From assembly GCA_944389865.1 (NCBI GenBank), contig CALXNX010000004.1, positions 1 through 64,000 of the forward strand: 64,000 bases of DNA. Reading direction: 5' to 3'. The notes under the pieces were generated by a model. That model was given only the letters and a program-made list of their open reading frames with translations. It did not search any database and was not told where the DNA came from. This DNA comes from an uncultured Succinivibrionaceae bacterium (GTDB lineage: Bacteria > Pseudomonadota > Gammaproteobacteria > Enterobacterales > Succinivibrionaceae). Position numbers and translations under genes: made by a program. Below are positions 1 to 10,067 of this stretch, one piece after another (positions within the stretch are counted from its first letter, which is position 1; the number at the start of each line of letters is the position of its first letter).

Positions 1-1
1 T

Positions 2-295
2 GCAAAAGACGATCAGCTGTTTTCAAAAATATTGGAGGCGGAAAAAATGTTTGTCAGAGACCTAAATGAAATGCGGGCATACGAAGCGCAGGAGCGCTAT
101 GAAATGGATATGGCCACTCTGCTGAAGGCCAAACATAATCAGGGTATTGCTGTCGGTGAAGAGCGCGGTATAGAAAAAGGAGCGCTCAAAAATGCCCTTG
201 AGACAGCAAAATTAATGCTGAGCGCCGGTGAACCGCTGGAGCGCATTAAGCTGTACACCCGGCTTAGCGATGATCAGATAGCAGCTCTGCAGTAG
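2..295 (+). CDS. C-terminal fragment of Rpn-like PD-(D/E)XK nuclease (5' cut by window edge)
   Basis: The reading frame is open from base 2, so the gene starts outside the window; only the last ~97 residues are visible. The tail is charged and helical, with a GIAVGEERGIEKGA stretch and a closing LIKxYTRLSDDQIAAL-like helix. That ending is typical of Rpn family recombination-promoting nuclease / putative transposase proteins, whose C-termini end in a short helical 'GLSxEEIxxL' element. The catalytic domain would lie upstream and cannot be checked. It sits where rpoS usually follows nlpD in gammaproteobacteria, but is in the opposite orientation. Family assignment rests on the tail only. Confidence 0.5.
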   Translation, partial: AKDDQLFSKILEAEKMFVRDLNEMRAYEAQERYEMDMATLLKAKHNQGIAVGEERGIEKGALKNALETAKLMLSAGEPLERIKLYTRLSDDQIAALQ

Positions 296-548
296 TCAGA
301 TCCTTGCTGTAGTTCTTTAAGGTTTGTACTGCATTGAGTCCGAAAGACTTTTTGCTATAACCGCTTTCAATGCGATCGTGAACGCAGTAAGCAGCGAGAG
401 CTTTGGGGCATAAAGATCTCTATCAGGTGCAATCGCCTTGGAGGAGAATGAAGCCGGAGCAGGAACCGGCATCTGAGTTAGAGTCGGTCATGCTTCTTCA
501 CTTCAGCAAGATAGGTCATGCCCCTAGCGCTGGCAATGAAAAGCCGCT
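296..548. other. intergenic region between Rpn-like gene and nlpD
   Basis: No convincing gene. On the minus strand, one frame downstream of nlpD is open for roughly 50 codons and reads like a protein tail (RSLCPKALAAYCVHDRIESG, continuing KKSFGLNAVQTLKNY). It has no start codon and follows two stops. It could be a decayed mobile-element remnant or chance. No terminator hairpin with a T-run was seen after nlpD. Confidence 0.25.
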
Positions 549-1934
549 TTATTTTGGCAGATAGCTTAAAGGATTAACCGACTGACCGCGGTATCTGATC
601 TCAAAGTGCAGCCGCACTGATTTGGCATCGGTTGAACCCATGCGGGCGATCTGCTGACCGCGCTTGACGCTCTGACCTTCCTTGACCTGCAGCACTTCAT
701 TGTGTGCGTAGGCTGACAGATATTCATTAGCGTGGTTGATGATCACTAAGTTGCCGTAACCGCGCAGCGCATTGCCGGCATAGACCACCTGTCCATCGGC
801 AGCCGCTAAAACCTGCTGGCCGCGATTGCCGGCGATGTCAATGCCCTTATTGCCCTGCTCAGAGCGCGAGAAGCTCTCAATAATCGATCCCTTAGCCGGC
901 CACTGCCAGGTCACGCCGCCGACCGTCCGCGACTGTCCCGACACTACCACCGGCTTGGTCAGCACGGTAGTAGTGCTGGCAGGCTCGGCAGTGCTGCTGC
1001 TCTTAGATGAAGCAGCGACGGAAACGGTACTGCTGCTCTGAGAGGAGGATGCACTGGCAGAAGATCCCGCCGCAGCGGCGCTGGAAGAGGCTGTTTGAGA
1101 ACCTAAAGGCTTGATCACGCCGGCTACCGGCACATCAGTCTGCACGGCGCGGTTGGCAGTGGTGGTAGAGTCATGCCGGGCCAGATACAGCACCTGTCCC
1201 ACGGTTAAGGTGTAAGGCGGATTTAAGTCATTAACGCCGGCAAGAAAAGGCACCGACTGCCCATTGTTTTTGGCAATGGAGAATAAAGTATCGCCCTTTT
1301 TAACCACGTAGGTCGGAGCCTTGGAGGCAACGCGGTTTAACGCCAGGCGCTGTCCGACAGAGATGTTGTACGGCGGTTCAATACCGTTGGCTGCCGCTAA
1401 GGCGCGGAAATCAAGGCCGTATCTGAAGGCAATGGAGTACAGAGTATCGCCCTTAACCACGGTATAGGTATCGCTGCTGCCTGCCGCAGCCGCGCTTGCC
1501 GGAACCGCTGCCGGCGCATAAGGCATCACCACGCCGGCGCCGCTGTCTGCGCCTGCGGCGGCAGGAGCCGAAGTGGCCGGCTGCGCGTAGGTATAGCTGT
1601 AATTGGCAGTGTCAGTGACCGGCGCATCAGGCTCTAAAGCTGCAGATGAGGAAGCAGCCGGAGCTCCCGCAGTGCCGGCATAGGCGGTGGGGGATGATGC
1701 CGGTGTGGATGAAGAGTAGGTGCCCTCGAGCCCTGCCTGCGGATTCTGATAGGTTCCGGCGGCATCATAGACCTGCGCCGGGGCCGTACGTGCCGCCCCC
1801 GGATAGCTGCCTGGACGGGCCGTTACGTCCACGATCTGCGCCCCGGAGACATAATCCTGATTGCTGGTTTCACACGCACCGTTCAGCACCGCCGCTGCAG
1901 CGGCGGCAGCTGCCCACATACACTGTCTTAACAC
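549..1934 (-). CDS. nlpD: NlpD-like murein hydrolase activator lipoprotein (2x LysM + degenerate LytM/M23)
   Basis: Outer-membrane lipoprotein expected to activate the AmiC amidase during septal peptidoglycan splitting. The N-terminus has an Ala-rich hydrophobic stretch ending in LNGAC, a slightly atypical lipobox. Two LysM repeats (YTVVKGDTLYSIAFRYG and YVVKKGDTLFSIAKNNG) follow a Ser/Ala/Thr-rich linker. The C-terminal LytM domain carries GIDIAGNRGQ, NALRGYGNLVIINH and LHFEIRYRG. Its first metal-binding His is replaced (GID instead of GHxxxD), as in NlpD/EnvC activators that do not cut peptidoglycan themselves. Start is GTG, one base after the yqaA stop (TAA-A-GTG), so it is probably coupled; ATG at 1919 is an alternative. 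rpoS, the usual downstream neighbour, is absent here. Confidence 0.92.
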   Translation of the reverse strand: MLRQCMWAAAAAAAAVLNGACETSNQDYVSGAQIVDVTARPGSYPGAARTAPAQVYDAAGTYQNPQAGLEGTYSSSTPASSPTAYAGTAGAPAASSSAALEPDAPVTDTANYSYTYAQPATSAPAAAGADSGAGVVMPYAPAAVPASAAAAGSSDTYTVVKGDTLYSIAFRYGLDFRALAAANGIEPPYNISVGQRLALNRVASKAPTYVVKKGDTLFSIAKNNGQSVPFLAGVNDLNPPYTLTVGQVLYLARHDSTTTANRAVQTDVPVAGVIKPLGSQTASSSAAAAGSSASASSSQSSSTVSVAASSKSSSTAEPASTTTVLTKPVVVSGQSRTVGGVTWQWPAKGSIIESFSRSEQGNKGIDIAGNRGQQVLAAADGQVVYAGNALRGYGNLVIINHANEYLSAYAHNEVLQVKEGQSVKRGQQIARMGSTDAKSVRLHFEIRYRGQSVNPLSYLPK

Positions 1935-1935
1935 T

Positions 1936-2562
1936 TTAATCTGCCACCATTTTATAAACTATATAAACCGCAATTAAGATTATACAGGCCCAGCCGATGC
2001 GATCAACATAGCGGCGCAGCGCTTTTTCCATACGCTCCCCGCCCCATTTGATGATGCCGGCCTCAAGGAAAAATCTCATGCCGCGCCCCACTAAGGACAC
2101 CAGCACAAAGTTTAAGATGGTGATCATGCCGGCGCTGCCGGTGCTGGCCATGCTCTCGGCCGCCACCACGCCTGAGGTAATGGCGATAACCTTATAGGGC
2201 ACCGGCGTGAACGCCCCCACAAAGATCATTAAGATGCCGTACTCCATCACATACCAATGGCGCACGGTCTGCATGGCCTCGGTGTAATTGAGCCATGCAA
2301 TAAAGTCTGCAATATAAGGGTCGTAGATGAAGTAGCCCAAATAATAGCCGCAGATGGCGCCGAGCACTGAGGTGCCGGTAGTGAGCGCCGCGTAATGCCA
2401 GGCGCGCTGAGGTTTGGCCAGACACATCGGGGCCAGCATTACATCCGGCGGGATGGGCCAGAAAACGGATTCAATAAAGCTGTTGATGCACAAAAACCAC
2501 GGGGCGCGCGGATGCTTGGCCAGCTGAATGCACACCTCGTATAAATAAGAGAATATCTTCAC
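1936..2562 (-). CDS. YqaA-family (VTT/SNARE-associated) inner-membrane protein
   Basis: 208-residue membrane protein. The core (WFLCINSFIESVFWPIPPDV, APMCLAKPQRAWHYA, GAICGYYLGYFIYDPYIADF and a GAFTPVPYKVIAITSG block) matches the DedA-like YqaA family, with the re-entrant Pro-containing helices of VTT-domain proteins. DedA relatives include lipid scramblases and undecaprenyl-phosphate carriers, but the YqaA role is not settled. A final hydrophobic helix (IGWACIILIAVYIVYKM) ends the protein. It lies between ispF and nlpD, a position known in several gammaproteobacteria, although truD, surE and pcm that often sit there are missing. Confidence 0.8.
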   Translation of the reverse strand: MKIFSYLYEVCIQLAKHPRAPWFLCINSFIESVFWPIPPDVMLAPMCLAKPQRAWHYAALTTGTSVLGAICGYYLGYFIYDPYIADFIAWLNYTEAMQTVRHWYVMEYGILMIFVGAFTPVPYKVIAITSGVVAAESMASTGSAGMITILNFVLVSLVGRGMRFFLEAGIIKWGGERMEKALRRYVDRIGWACIILIAVYIVYKMVAD

Positions 2563-2571
2563 GTGAAACCT

Positions 2572-3057
2572 TTATGCTTTAACTAACAGCGCCACCGCCT
2601 CGACGGCAATGCCTTCTTTACGCCCGATGAACCCCAGCTTCTCAGTGGTAGTGGCCTTGACGCTCACAGCATCAAGATCCGTTTCTAAATCCGCGGCAAT
2701 ATGCTCGCGCATCTTAAGCTCATACGGGGCTAATTTGGGGGCCTGCGCCAGCACCGTGACGTCTATATTGCCGACTTTCCACCCTAAAGCCTTGATCCGC
2801 GCATAAGTGTCGCGCAGCAGAATGCGGCTGTCGATATTTAAAAATTTATCAGAGCTGTCAGGATACAGATGCCCGATATCGCCCAGCGCCAAGGCGCCTA
2901 ACAGGGCGTCGCAGAGCGCATGCAGCAGCACGTCGCCGTCTGAATGGGCAATTAAGCCCTGCTCGTAGGGAACCTTGACGCCGCCCAGGATGCAGGGGCC
3001 CGCGCCGCCGAAGCGGTGCACGTCAAAACCGTGTCCAATGCGAAAATTAGTGCTCAT
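2572..3057 (-). CDS. ispF: 2-C-methyl-D-erythritol 2,4-cyclodiphosphate synthase
   Basis: MEP isoprenoid pathway enzyme that cyclises CDP-ME 2-phosphate to MEcPP with release of CMP. The 161-residue length is normal. Zinc-site motifs are present: GHGFDVHRF near the N-terminus (Asp and His ligands) and [30 protein letters not shown] and the C-terminal [18 protein letters not shown] also match. The start overlaps the last 11 bases of ispD, so the two are probably translationally coupled. Confidence 0.97.
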   Translation of the reverse strand: MSTNFRIGHGFDVHRFGGAGPCILGGVKVPYEQGLIAHSDGDVLLHALCDALLGALALGDIGHLYPDSSDKFLNIDSRILLRDTYARIKALGWKVGNIDVTVLAQAPKLAPYELKMREHIAADLETDLDAVSVKATTTEKLGFIGRKEGIAVEAVALLVKA

Positions 3058-3763
3058 AGTGCAGCAGTGCTTTGGCTAAAAGCAGATCCTCCGCTGTGGT
3101 GATTTTAAAATTATCCGAACGCCCCGGAACGATCAGCACCGGCTGGCCGCAAAGCTCCAGTGCACTGGCCTCATCGGTTACCGCCAGATCCTGCGCCGCC
3201 GCCTGCTGCAGCGCCTCAAGCAGCACCTTCCGCCGGGCACACTGCGGGGTCTGAGCGCGGTAAATGCGCTCACGCGGCAGGGTCTTTTCAATAAAGATCG
3301 CAGCGTCTGCAGATGCAGCAGCGGTCCATTTTAAGGTATCAGCCGCAGGAGAGGCCAGGATCCCGGCGCAGTCATGCTCAAGGCAGGTGCGCGCCAGCTT
3401 CTCAATATCAGACATGCTGACCAAAGGCCGCGCTGCATCATGCACTAAAACCCAAGGCGCGCCGGCCGCCTGCAGTCCGGACAGCACGCTGTCCGCGCGC
3501 TCTTTGCCCCCGTCTGCGCGCACCACCTGCGGATGACGGCTTATGGAGAGCTGCGGAAAATACGGATCATCGGGACTTACAGCAATGATGATGTGTTCAA
3601 TAAAGGGACAGGCGAGAAGCTTCCCCACCGTCGCCTCTAAGATGGTGCGCTCGGCCGTGAGTTTTAAGTACTGCTTAGGCACCTGCGCGCCCATTCTTTT
3701 TCCCACGCCGGCAGCCGGCACTACCGCGTCAAACAAGGCAGGAATGATGGGAGAGCTGCTCAC
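3047..3763 (-). CDS. ispD: 2-C-methyl-D-erythritol 4-phosphate cytidylyltransferase
   Basis: Third MEP-pathway step, making CDP-ME from MEP and CTP. The N-terminal nucleotide-binding signature is clear ([20 protein letters not shown]), followed by [10 protein letters not shown] and a C-terminal [11 protein letters not shown] and [19 protein letters not shown]. Length 238 is typical. It overlaps ispF at its 3' end and the ftsB stop at its 5' end (start 3763, ftsB stop 3760), giving a tight ftsB-ispD-ispF unit as in E. coli. Confidence 0.97.
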   Translation of the reverse strand: MSSSPIIPALFDAVVPAAGVGKRMGAQVPKQYLKLTAERTILEATVGKLLACPFIEHIIIAVSPDDPYFPQLSISRHPQVVRADGGKERADSVLSGLQAAGAPWVLVHDAARPLVSMSDIEKLARTCLEHDCAGILASPAADTLKWTAAASADAAIFIEKTLPRERIYRAQTPQCARRKVLLEALQQAAAQDLAVTDEASALELCGQPVLIVPGRSDNFKITTAEDLLLAKALLHYEH

Positions 3764-4038
3764 TGCGCTGCTCCAATGATGCGGTAAAAGGTTTCGCCCT
3801 CTTTGATAAGCCCCAGCTCAGAGCGCGCCAGCTCCTCAATAGCGGCGCTGCCCTGCTTTAAATCCTCAAGCTCAGCTTCCAAGGCGTCGTTGCGCTTGAC
3901 CAGCAGTTCAGAACGCTCCTGCGCCTGCTGCAGCTCCGCGGACAGCAGCTGATACTGCTGCCAGCCGTTGCGCCCGCTGTAGATATCCCAGCCCAAAGCC
4001 AGGATGGCGCAGCACAAAAGCGCTGCCAGCACCCGCAT
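3760..4038 (-). CDS. ftsB: cell division protein FtsB
   Basis: Small bitopic divisome protein of the FtsQ-FtsB-FtsL complex. It has a short cytoplasmic start, one membrane helix (LAALLCCAILALGWDIYSG), then a periplasmic coiled coil (ELQQAQERSELLVKRNDALE) and a conserved tail (ARSELGLIKEGETFYRII). The 92-residue length fits the family. It lies 13 bases after pyrG and upstream of ispD. Enolase, which sits between pyrG and ftsB in E. coli, is absent here. Confidence 0.93.
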   Translation of the reverse strand: MRVLAALLCCAILALGWDIYSGRNGWQQYQLLSAELQQAQERSELLVKRNDALEAELEDLKQGSAAIEELARSELGLIKEGETFYRIIGAAQ

Positions 4039-4051
4039 CGCACGCTCCTTC

Positions 4052-5713
<1,662 letters not shown>

Positions 5714-5730
5714 CTAAAATTTTTGGGAGC

Positions 5731-5736
5731 ATTATA
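5731..5736 (-). promoter_or_regulatory. putative -10 box upstream of pyrG
   Basis: On the minus strand the sequence reads GGGTATAATGCTCCC, a perfect TATAAT about 30 bases before the pyrG start. No good -35 hexamer lies at 16-18 bases, so the promoter call rests on the -10 alone. Confidence 0.45.
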
Positions 5737-5806
5737 CCCTAAAACGGTGTGCCTTTGACCGCAGCGCTGCGGCAGCTCCCTGCTGCGAATGCGCCGTCAG
5801 ACCGGC

Positions 5807-7462
5807 TTAATCTGTAAGCTGCTGCCAATACTCCAGCTGCCGCGTTTCATCACTTATCACCGCCGCTATGCGCATCAGCCTTCTGCCTGCCGACTGCAGG
5901 CCCTGTCCGTAATCCTTTTCCTGCAGCTGCCTTACAGCAGAGTGCAGCAGCCGCTGCCCTTCCTGCTCTGTGCCGCCTGCAGGCAGGCGTTTGAACTCAA
6001 ACACCAAGATGCAGTCAGGACAGACAATTTCCAGATCTGAGCGTCCCAAATGATTGGGAGTTTCAGCTCTGACCTCCACATTCGCGGTCATCAGCGCAAT
6101 TTTGATGATTTCACGGTACAGATGCTCATCGGCCTGCTTTAAGATCTGATAACTGACGGCGCACAGGATGTCATTAAAGCTGCTGATCACTGCCGCCGCA
6201 TCCTGAGTCTTTAAGGCCTGACGCATAGCCGCAGCAAAGGCGGAAACCTCACTGCCCTCTTTATTTAAAGCGTACTGCAGAAAAATGAAGCTGTAGGCGT
6301 TTTTAATCTCCAGGTTCGTAAAGCTGCACTTAAAGGTGCGCAGGCTGAGATTATCTTCACTCAGATCGGCCTTGGTAATGGAGAGATAGCCGCTCTGCGC
6401 CAGCAGCGGCAGCAGCTGCACTTCATGCTGTCCCATGGGATCGGACAGCTCATGCGCCGTCAGCGTTACTCCCTGCAGCGCTATCTTTTCGGGAGATACA
6501 TATTGATGCTGCTGCAGAAAATTGCGCAGGGCATGGGTTACATTGGAGCTGTCCATCCAGTAGAAGCTGAAGGACGGCTTTTTCCGGGCTGAATTGACGG
6601 GCTTAAAGAACTTATTCACCGACCAGGGCGAATAGACTCTGCTGCTGCCGTCATAATCAAAACAGAAACCGTCATACCAGGCTTTAAGTTGCGCTCTTAC
6701 CTCATCGACCGGCATATGCAGGCGCTGCGCCGCCTCCTGCAGATAGGGGGAAAAATAAGCATCAATGTCCTCATCCGTGTAGCCCAGCAGATCGGCATAA
6801 TCCGGATCCATACTGAGATCGGTAAAATCCTCGCCGGTAAACAAAGAGGTGTTTTTATACCGGGCAATGCCGGTAATAAAGATGAAGCGAAAATAGACGT
6901 CGCAGCTGCGCACGGTGCTGTAAAACTTATTTAAGACCGCCGCAGTCTCGTCAAACCGGGCTTTATTATCGATACTGCAGGACAGAGGATAGTCGCTTTC
7001 ATCAATCAGCAGCACCAGACTGTTTTTCTCTGCAGGCGACAGCAGCAGCGCCAAAAGCTCACTGACGTCCTCCGTCTGCAGCTCAGGACCTGAAGCCAGA
7101 CCGGCGTTTTTGAAAGCGATTTTCAGCTGAGCGCATAAAGCGCACTCAAAAGCCTTGGGGCCCTGCAGACACTGCGGCAGCTGCAGCGACAGTCTGACGG
7201 TTTTACAGCGTTCCTGCACCGGCCAGTGCCAGTAAATCTTAAGCCCGGCAAAGCGCTGATCTCCGTGGGTGAACAGCTCTTCGAGCATGGAGAGCAGCAT
7301 GGTTTTTCCAAAGCGCCGCGGACGCGATAAAAAGTACTTGCTGCCTGAGAGCACCAGCTGCGCCAGCTTAGCCGTTTTATCCACAAACAGATAATCGGCA
7401 TTGCACAGCTTGGTAAACTCGGATTCACCGATCGGTATTTGTTTTAAGTGCTGATCGCTCAT
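5807..7462 (-). CDS. DUF1703-type AAA-ATPase-like / PD-(D/E)XK nuclease-fold protein
   Basis: 551 residues with two recognisable parts. The N-terminal AAA-ATPase-like domain has a FLSRPRRFGKTMLLSML P-loop near residues 45-60, a LVLLIDESDYPL Walker B near 149, and a FIFITGIARY sensor-like strand near 193. The C-terminal PD-(D/E)XK part has GRSDLEI (Asp ~476) and LVFEFKRL (Glu ~489, Lys ~491), the nuclease signature. This corresponds to the AAA-ATP_like plus PDDEXK_9 architecture, common in multiple copies in gut anaerobes. The function is not established; mobile-element or defence roles have been suggested. A second copy with the same architecture lies at 58538-60235. Confidence 0.85.
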   Translation of the reverse strand: MSDQHLKQIPIGESEFTKLCNADYLFVDKTAKLAQLVLSGSKYFLSRPRRFGKTMLLSMLEELFTHGDQRFAGLKIYWHWPVQERCKTVRLSLQLPQCLQGPKAFECALCAQLKIAFKNAGLASGPELQTEDVSELLALLLSPAEKNSLVLLIDESDYPLSCSIDNKARFDETAAVLNKFYSTVRSCDVYFRFIFITGIARYKNTSLFTGEDFTDLSMDPDYADLLGYTDEDIDAYFSPYLQEAAQRLHMPVDEVRAQLKAWYDGFCFDYDGSSRVYSPWSVNKFFKPVNSARKKPSFSFYWMDSSNVTHALRNFLQQHQYVSPEKIALQGVTLTAHELSDPMGQHEVQLLPLLAQSGYLSITKADLSEDNLSLRTFKCSFTNLEIKNAYSFIFLQYALNKEGSEVSAFAAAMRQALKTQDAAAVISSFNDILCAVSYQILKQADEHLYREIIKIALMTANVEVRAETPNHLGRSDLEIVCPDCILVFEFKRLPAGGTEQEGQRLLHSAVRQLQEKDYGQGLQSAGRRLMRIAAVISDETRQLEYWQQLTD

Positions 7463-7542
7463 ATCTGCCTCTTATTTGCTGCTGTGCCGTCCTAAACCTT
7501 GGCCTGAAGCTGTTCTCCCCACAGCTGATCTGCTCCTGAAGT

Positions 7543-9789
7543 TTACTCTTGAAGATCAAAGGCCGTAAGCACCGTACCGCCTGCAAACTGCAGCCCTTTA
7601 AGGCGTTGCAGCTGTGACAGGAAGTCCTGGGCCTGCGCCTGCAGTTTACAGTCAGCTGCCATCAGCTTGACCTCAGTGGCCGTACTCAGCTGCGCGGCTG
7701 CCTCACAGGGCACCAGCGCATAATCATAACCTGCCGGCAGATCATCATCCGGCACCTGCTGACTTTGCAGGGCAAAGCTCACCCGACCTTTAAGCTCAGG
7801 CAGCGGGGAGGTAAGGGCTATCAGCTCCACCCCTCCCCTGTTGACAAGATCCTGCGCCAGAGCGCTCAAAGCGCTCTGCAGCTTAGGATCTACTTCATCT
7901 GTAAAGCGCAGCAGCACCTGCCCCTCAAAGCGCGGCAGCTGCTGTACAAAATCTGCGGCTGTCAGGCTGGGATCAGCTGCCAGCACTGCCTCCCCGTCCT
8001 GCAGCCTGACTTCAAGCATCAGCGCCTGCACGCCCTGATTGATGGCCGCGGCGGTGCGGAACAGACTCTGGGGCTCGGTCAGCAGCAGCTGCGGCAATCC
8101 CAGCCGCTCCGCCTCCTGAAGATTAAGTTTGGCCGCCAAAAGCGGATCGTCAGTTAAGCGCTTGTCTTCAATAATGCGCGCGTTGTCAAAGTTTAAGGCA
8201 TAGTCCGCAGCCGTCAGACTGAGATCAGCGCTGCAGGCCTCAGTTTTGATCTGCATCAGCCCCAGCATCCAGTCATACAGGCAGTCATTGGTAAAGGGCA
8301 GCTGCGCGTTGGCCTGCATCTGCCTGAAGGCCTGCGGATAACGCTCCGCATACAGCTCGCTTGCCTTTAAGATCAGCGGCACTCTGGTCATGGTAAAGGA
8401 GAACTGCCCGATATTGTGCCGGCCGCCCGGCGGCGTGACCTCTTCTGCGTGATCAGACAGATACAGCATGGCCGCAAAATCAGGCCGTGAGGCGCAGCGC
8501 CGGTAGATCTGCTCCAGCACCGCATCGTTATAGCGCACCGAGGTCAGATACTGATTGAGCTCCCTCCTTGCATCAAAGCCTGAATCGCTGCAGCCGATCA
8601 TGCTCTCCCCGGACCAATCGTACTCCGTAAAATCCCCGGGATAGCGGTGATCGTATGGCGAGTGATTGCCCATCAGGTGAATCACCAGCAGATGATTGTC
8701 CTTAACTGAAGCCTGGCCCAAATACTCATCAATGACGGGCAGCAGATAGGCGTCTGGACGCTGCTGCTTGCTGGAGCCTTCAGAGAGGTTAATGGAAAAG
8801 TACTGAAAGTCCGCCTTATCAGCCAGAGCCGCAATCGGAGTGTCGAATTTACTCTGCCGTACCTGATTGCTGATCCAGGCGCTCTTGACTCCGGCCGTGC
8901 GCAGCAGCGCAAACAGATTCTCTCCGTAGGGGAAGGTCAGACCGCGCAGCAGATTGCCCTGCGAGAAGGCATTGGTCACCGCCGGCATGGTGTTTACAAA
9001 AGCTGCGTAGGCATTGTCAAAGCGCACGCAGAGCGGATCGGCCGTCAGCTGACTTAAAAACGGCGTATTGTCTAAAAAGCCGTTGTAGCAGCCCATCAGA
9101 TCACGATTTAAGGACTCGCCCAACACCAGCACGTAAAGCTCGCCGCTCTCGGCTTTGTGCGCCGGGACTGCGGCCGTGCGCTGCACCTTAGAGCTTACTT
9201 CATTGAAGATCTCAATCTGCCTTGCGTACTCCTCCTTCATCATGAAGTAGAACTTCACCGGGCGCAGCTGCGTGACGATCACCGCCGCCCCTATCTGAAA
9301 AATCACTGCGCACAGGAGCAGCAGCCTGCGGCGGCGCACCGGCCGATCTTTGGTTCTGACAAAGAAAAAGAGGAGCTCGTACAGCAAAAGACCGCAGGCG
9401 GCAGCCGCACCGGCCCACAGCAGCGCTGACGGCGTGAGGATGTTATAGAGCAGAAAATCGAGCTGTTCTTCAGGGTTGGACTGCATTACCGCCGCCATGT
9501 CATCGCCGGTAATAAAGGAATTGATGCGCCGGTAATAAACGAAAAACAGCACCGTCAGGAAGGCTGACAGCACCGCCAGTAAATTAAGGACTCGGGCATA
9601 GAGCCTGAAGCGCAGCCGATAGCAGATGAGGGCCGCCCACCACCATAACAGCAGTACCACAAACGGCCTGACGCCGTCAGCCGGCGTAGCGCGGCCGCTG
9701 ATTTTGTAAAGACAGTACGACAGCAGTCCAAAAAAGCCCAGCAGCAGCCCGGTCAGCAGCAGTGAACTTAACCTTTGCAGGCGCAGCAT
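7543..9789 (-). CDS. EptA-like phosphoethanolamine transferase with an extra C-terminal domain
   Basis: Predicted inner-membrane sulfatase-fold enzyme that would move phosphoethanolamine onto a surface glycan or lipid A. About five N-terminal membrane helices lead into a periplasmic catalytic domain. Metal-site residues appear in VLVLGESLNRDL (Glu ~225), the nucleophile Thr probably in FVNTMPAVTNAFS (Thr ~267), and YLSDHAEEV and GRHNIGQFS (Asp/His ~446-458). ATG at 9789 is chosen because GAGAG lies eight bases upstream; the longer TTG-started frame (to 9909) overlaps a pseudogene tail. About 190 residues after the catalytic domain are not normal for EptA. They contain a stretch (INQGVQALMLEVRLQDGEAV) that faintly resembles a glycerophosphodiester phosphodiesterase barrel without its catalytic His/Glu. 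The acceptor is unknown. Confidence 0.82.
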   Translation of the reverse strand: MLRLQRLSSLLLTGLLLGFFGLLSYCLYKISGRATPADGVRPFVVLLLWWWAALICYRLRFRLYARVLNLLAVLSAFLTVLFFVYYRRINSFITGDDMAAVMQSNPEEQLDFLLYNILTPSALLWAGAAAACGLLLYELLFFFVRTKDRPVRRRRLLLLCAVIFQIGAAVIVTQLRPVKFYFMMKEEYARQIEIFNEVSSKVQRTAAVPAHKAESGELYVLVLGESLNRDLMGCYNGFLDNTPFLSQLTADPLCVRFDNAYAAFVNTMPAVTNAFSQGNLLRGLTFPYGENLFALLRTAGVKSAWISNQVRQSKFDTPIAALADKADFQYFSINLSEGSSKQQRPDAYLLPVIDEYLGQASVKDNHLLVIHLMGNHSPYDHRYPGDFTEYDWSGESMIGCSDSGFDARRELNQYLTSVRYNDAVLEQIYRRCASRPDFAAMLYLSDHAEEVTPPGGRHNIGQFSFTMTRVPLILKASELYAERYPQAFRQMQANAQLPFTNDCLYDWMLGLMQIKTEACSADLSLTAADYALNFDNARIIEDKRLTDDPLLAAKLNLQEAERLGLPQLLLTEPQSLFRTAAAINQGVQALMLEVRLQDGEAVLAADPSLTAADFVQQLPRFEGQVLLRFTDEVDPKLQSALSALAQDLVNRGGVELIALTSPLPELKGRVSFALQSQQVPDDDLPAGYDYALVPCEAAAQLSTATEVKLMAADCKLQAQAQDFLSQLQRLKGLQFAGGTVLTAFDLQE

Positions 9790-9892
9790 AAAACACACTC
9801 TCAGCTCTGTAACACTGAGACAGGATTTTACCTGAGAGCTTGGAAAAAATGGCAGATCAGATTCACATTGCGCTGATCCTGAAGCCCCTGCT

Positions 9893-10060
9893 TTACTCTG
9901 CTGCTTCAATCTGCTTTAAGATGTACCCCCCGACGACTTTGGCTCCGAAAATAGACAGATGTTCGCCGTCTGAGAATATTAAATTATCATCTGCATCATT
10001 ATCCCTGTGCGCTTCAGCTGTGCTCCTGCCGCAGGTAATTATAAGCGATAAACGGCATGT
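9893..10060 (-). pseudogene. C-terminal remnant of an SGNH-domain acyltransferase
   Basis: An open stretch of 55 codons ends in TAA. It contains LIFSDGEHLSIFGAKVVGGY followed by ILKQIEAAE, matching the C-terminal SGNH block of OafA/YrhL-type acyltransferases. The intact gene at 46049-47968 has LTFSDGSHLSLNGAETIGMY at the same position in its tail. The Asp-x-x-His pair (DGEH) is kept, but no start or upstream domain remains: the frame runs into the end of relA. I read it as the scar of an acyltransferase gene lost by deletion. A TATAAT at 10038-10043 (minus strand) inside the remnant could serve the downstream EptA-like gene. Confidence 0.6.
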
Positions 10061-10067
10061 TTAAGCG

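Noticed and set aside
549-1934. Possible active M23 endopeptidase
   Set aside because: The first zinc ligand His is absent, so an activator (NlpD) is more likely than an enzyme.
9789-9909. N-terminal 40-codon extension of the EptA-like gene from a TTG
   Set aside because: It overlaps the SGNH acyltransferase remnant and lacks a Shine-Dalgarno site; ATG 9789 has GAGAG at good spacing and begins with a membrane helix.
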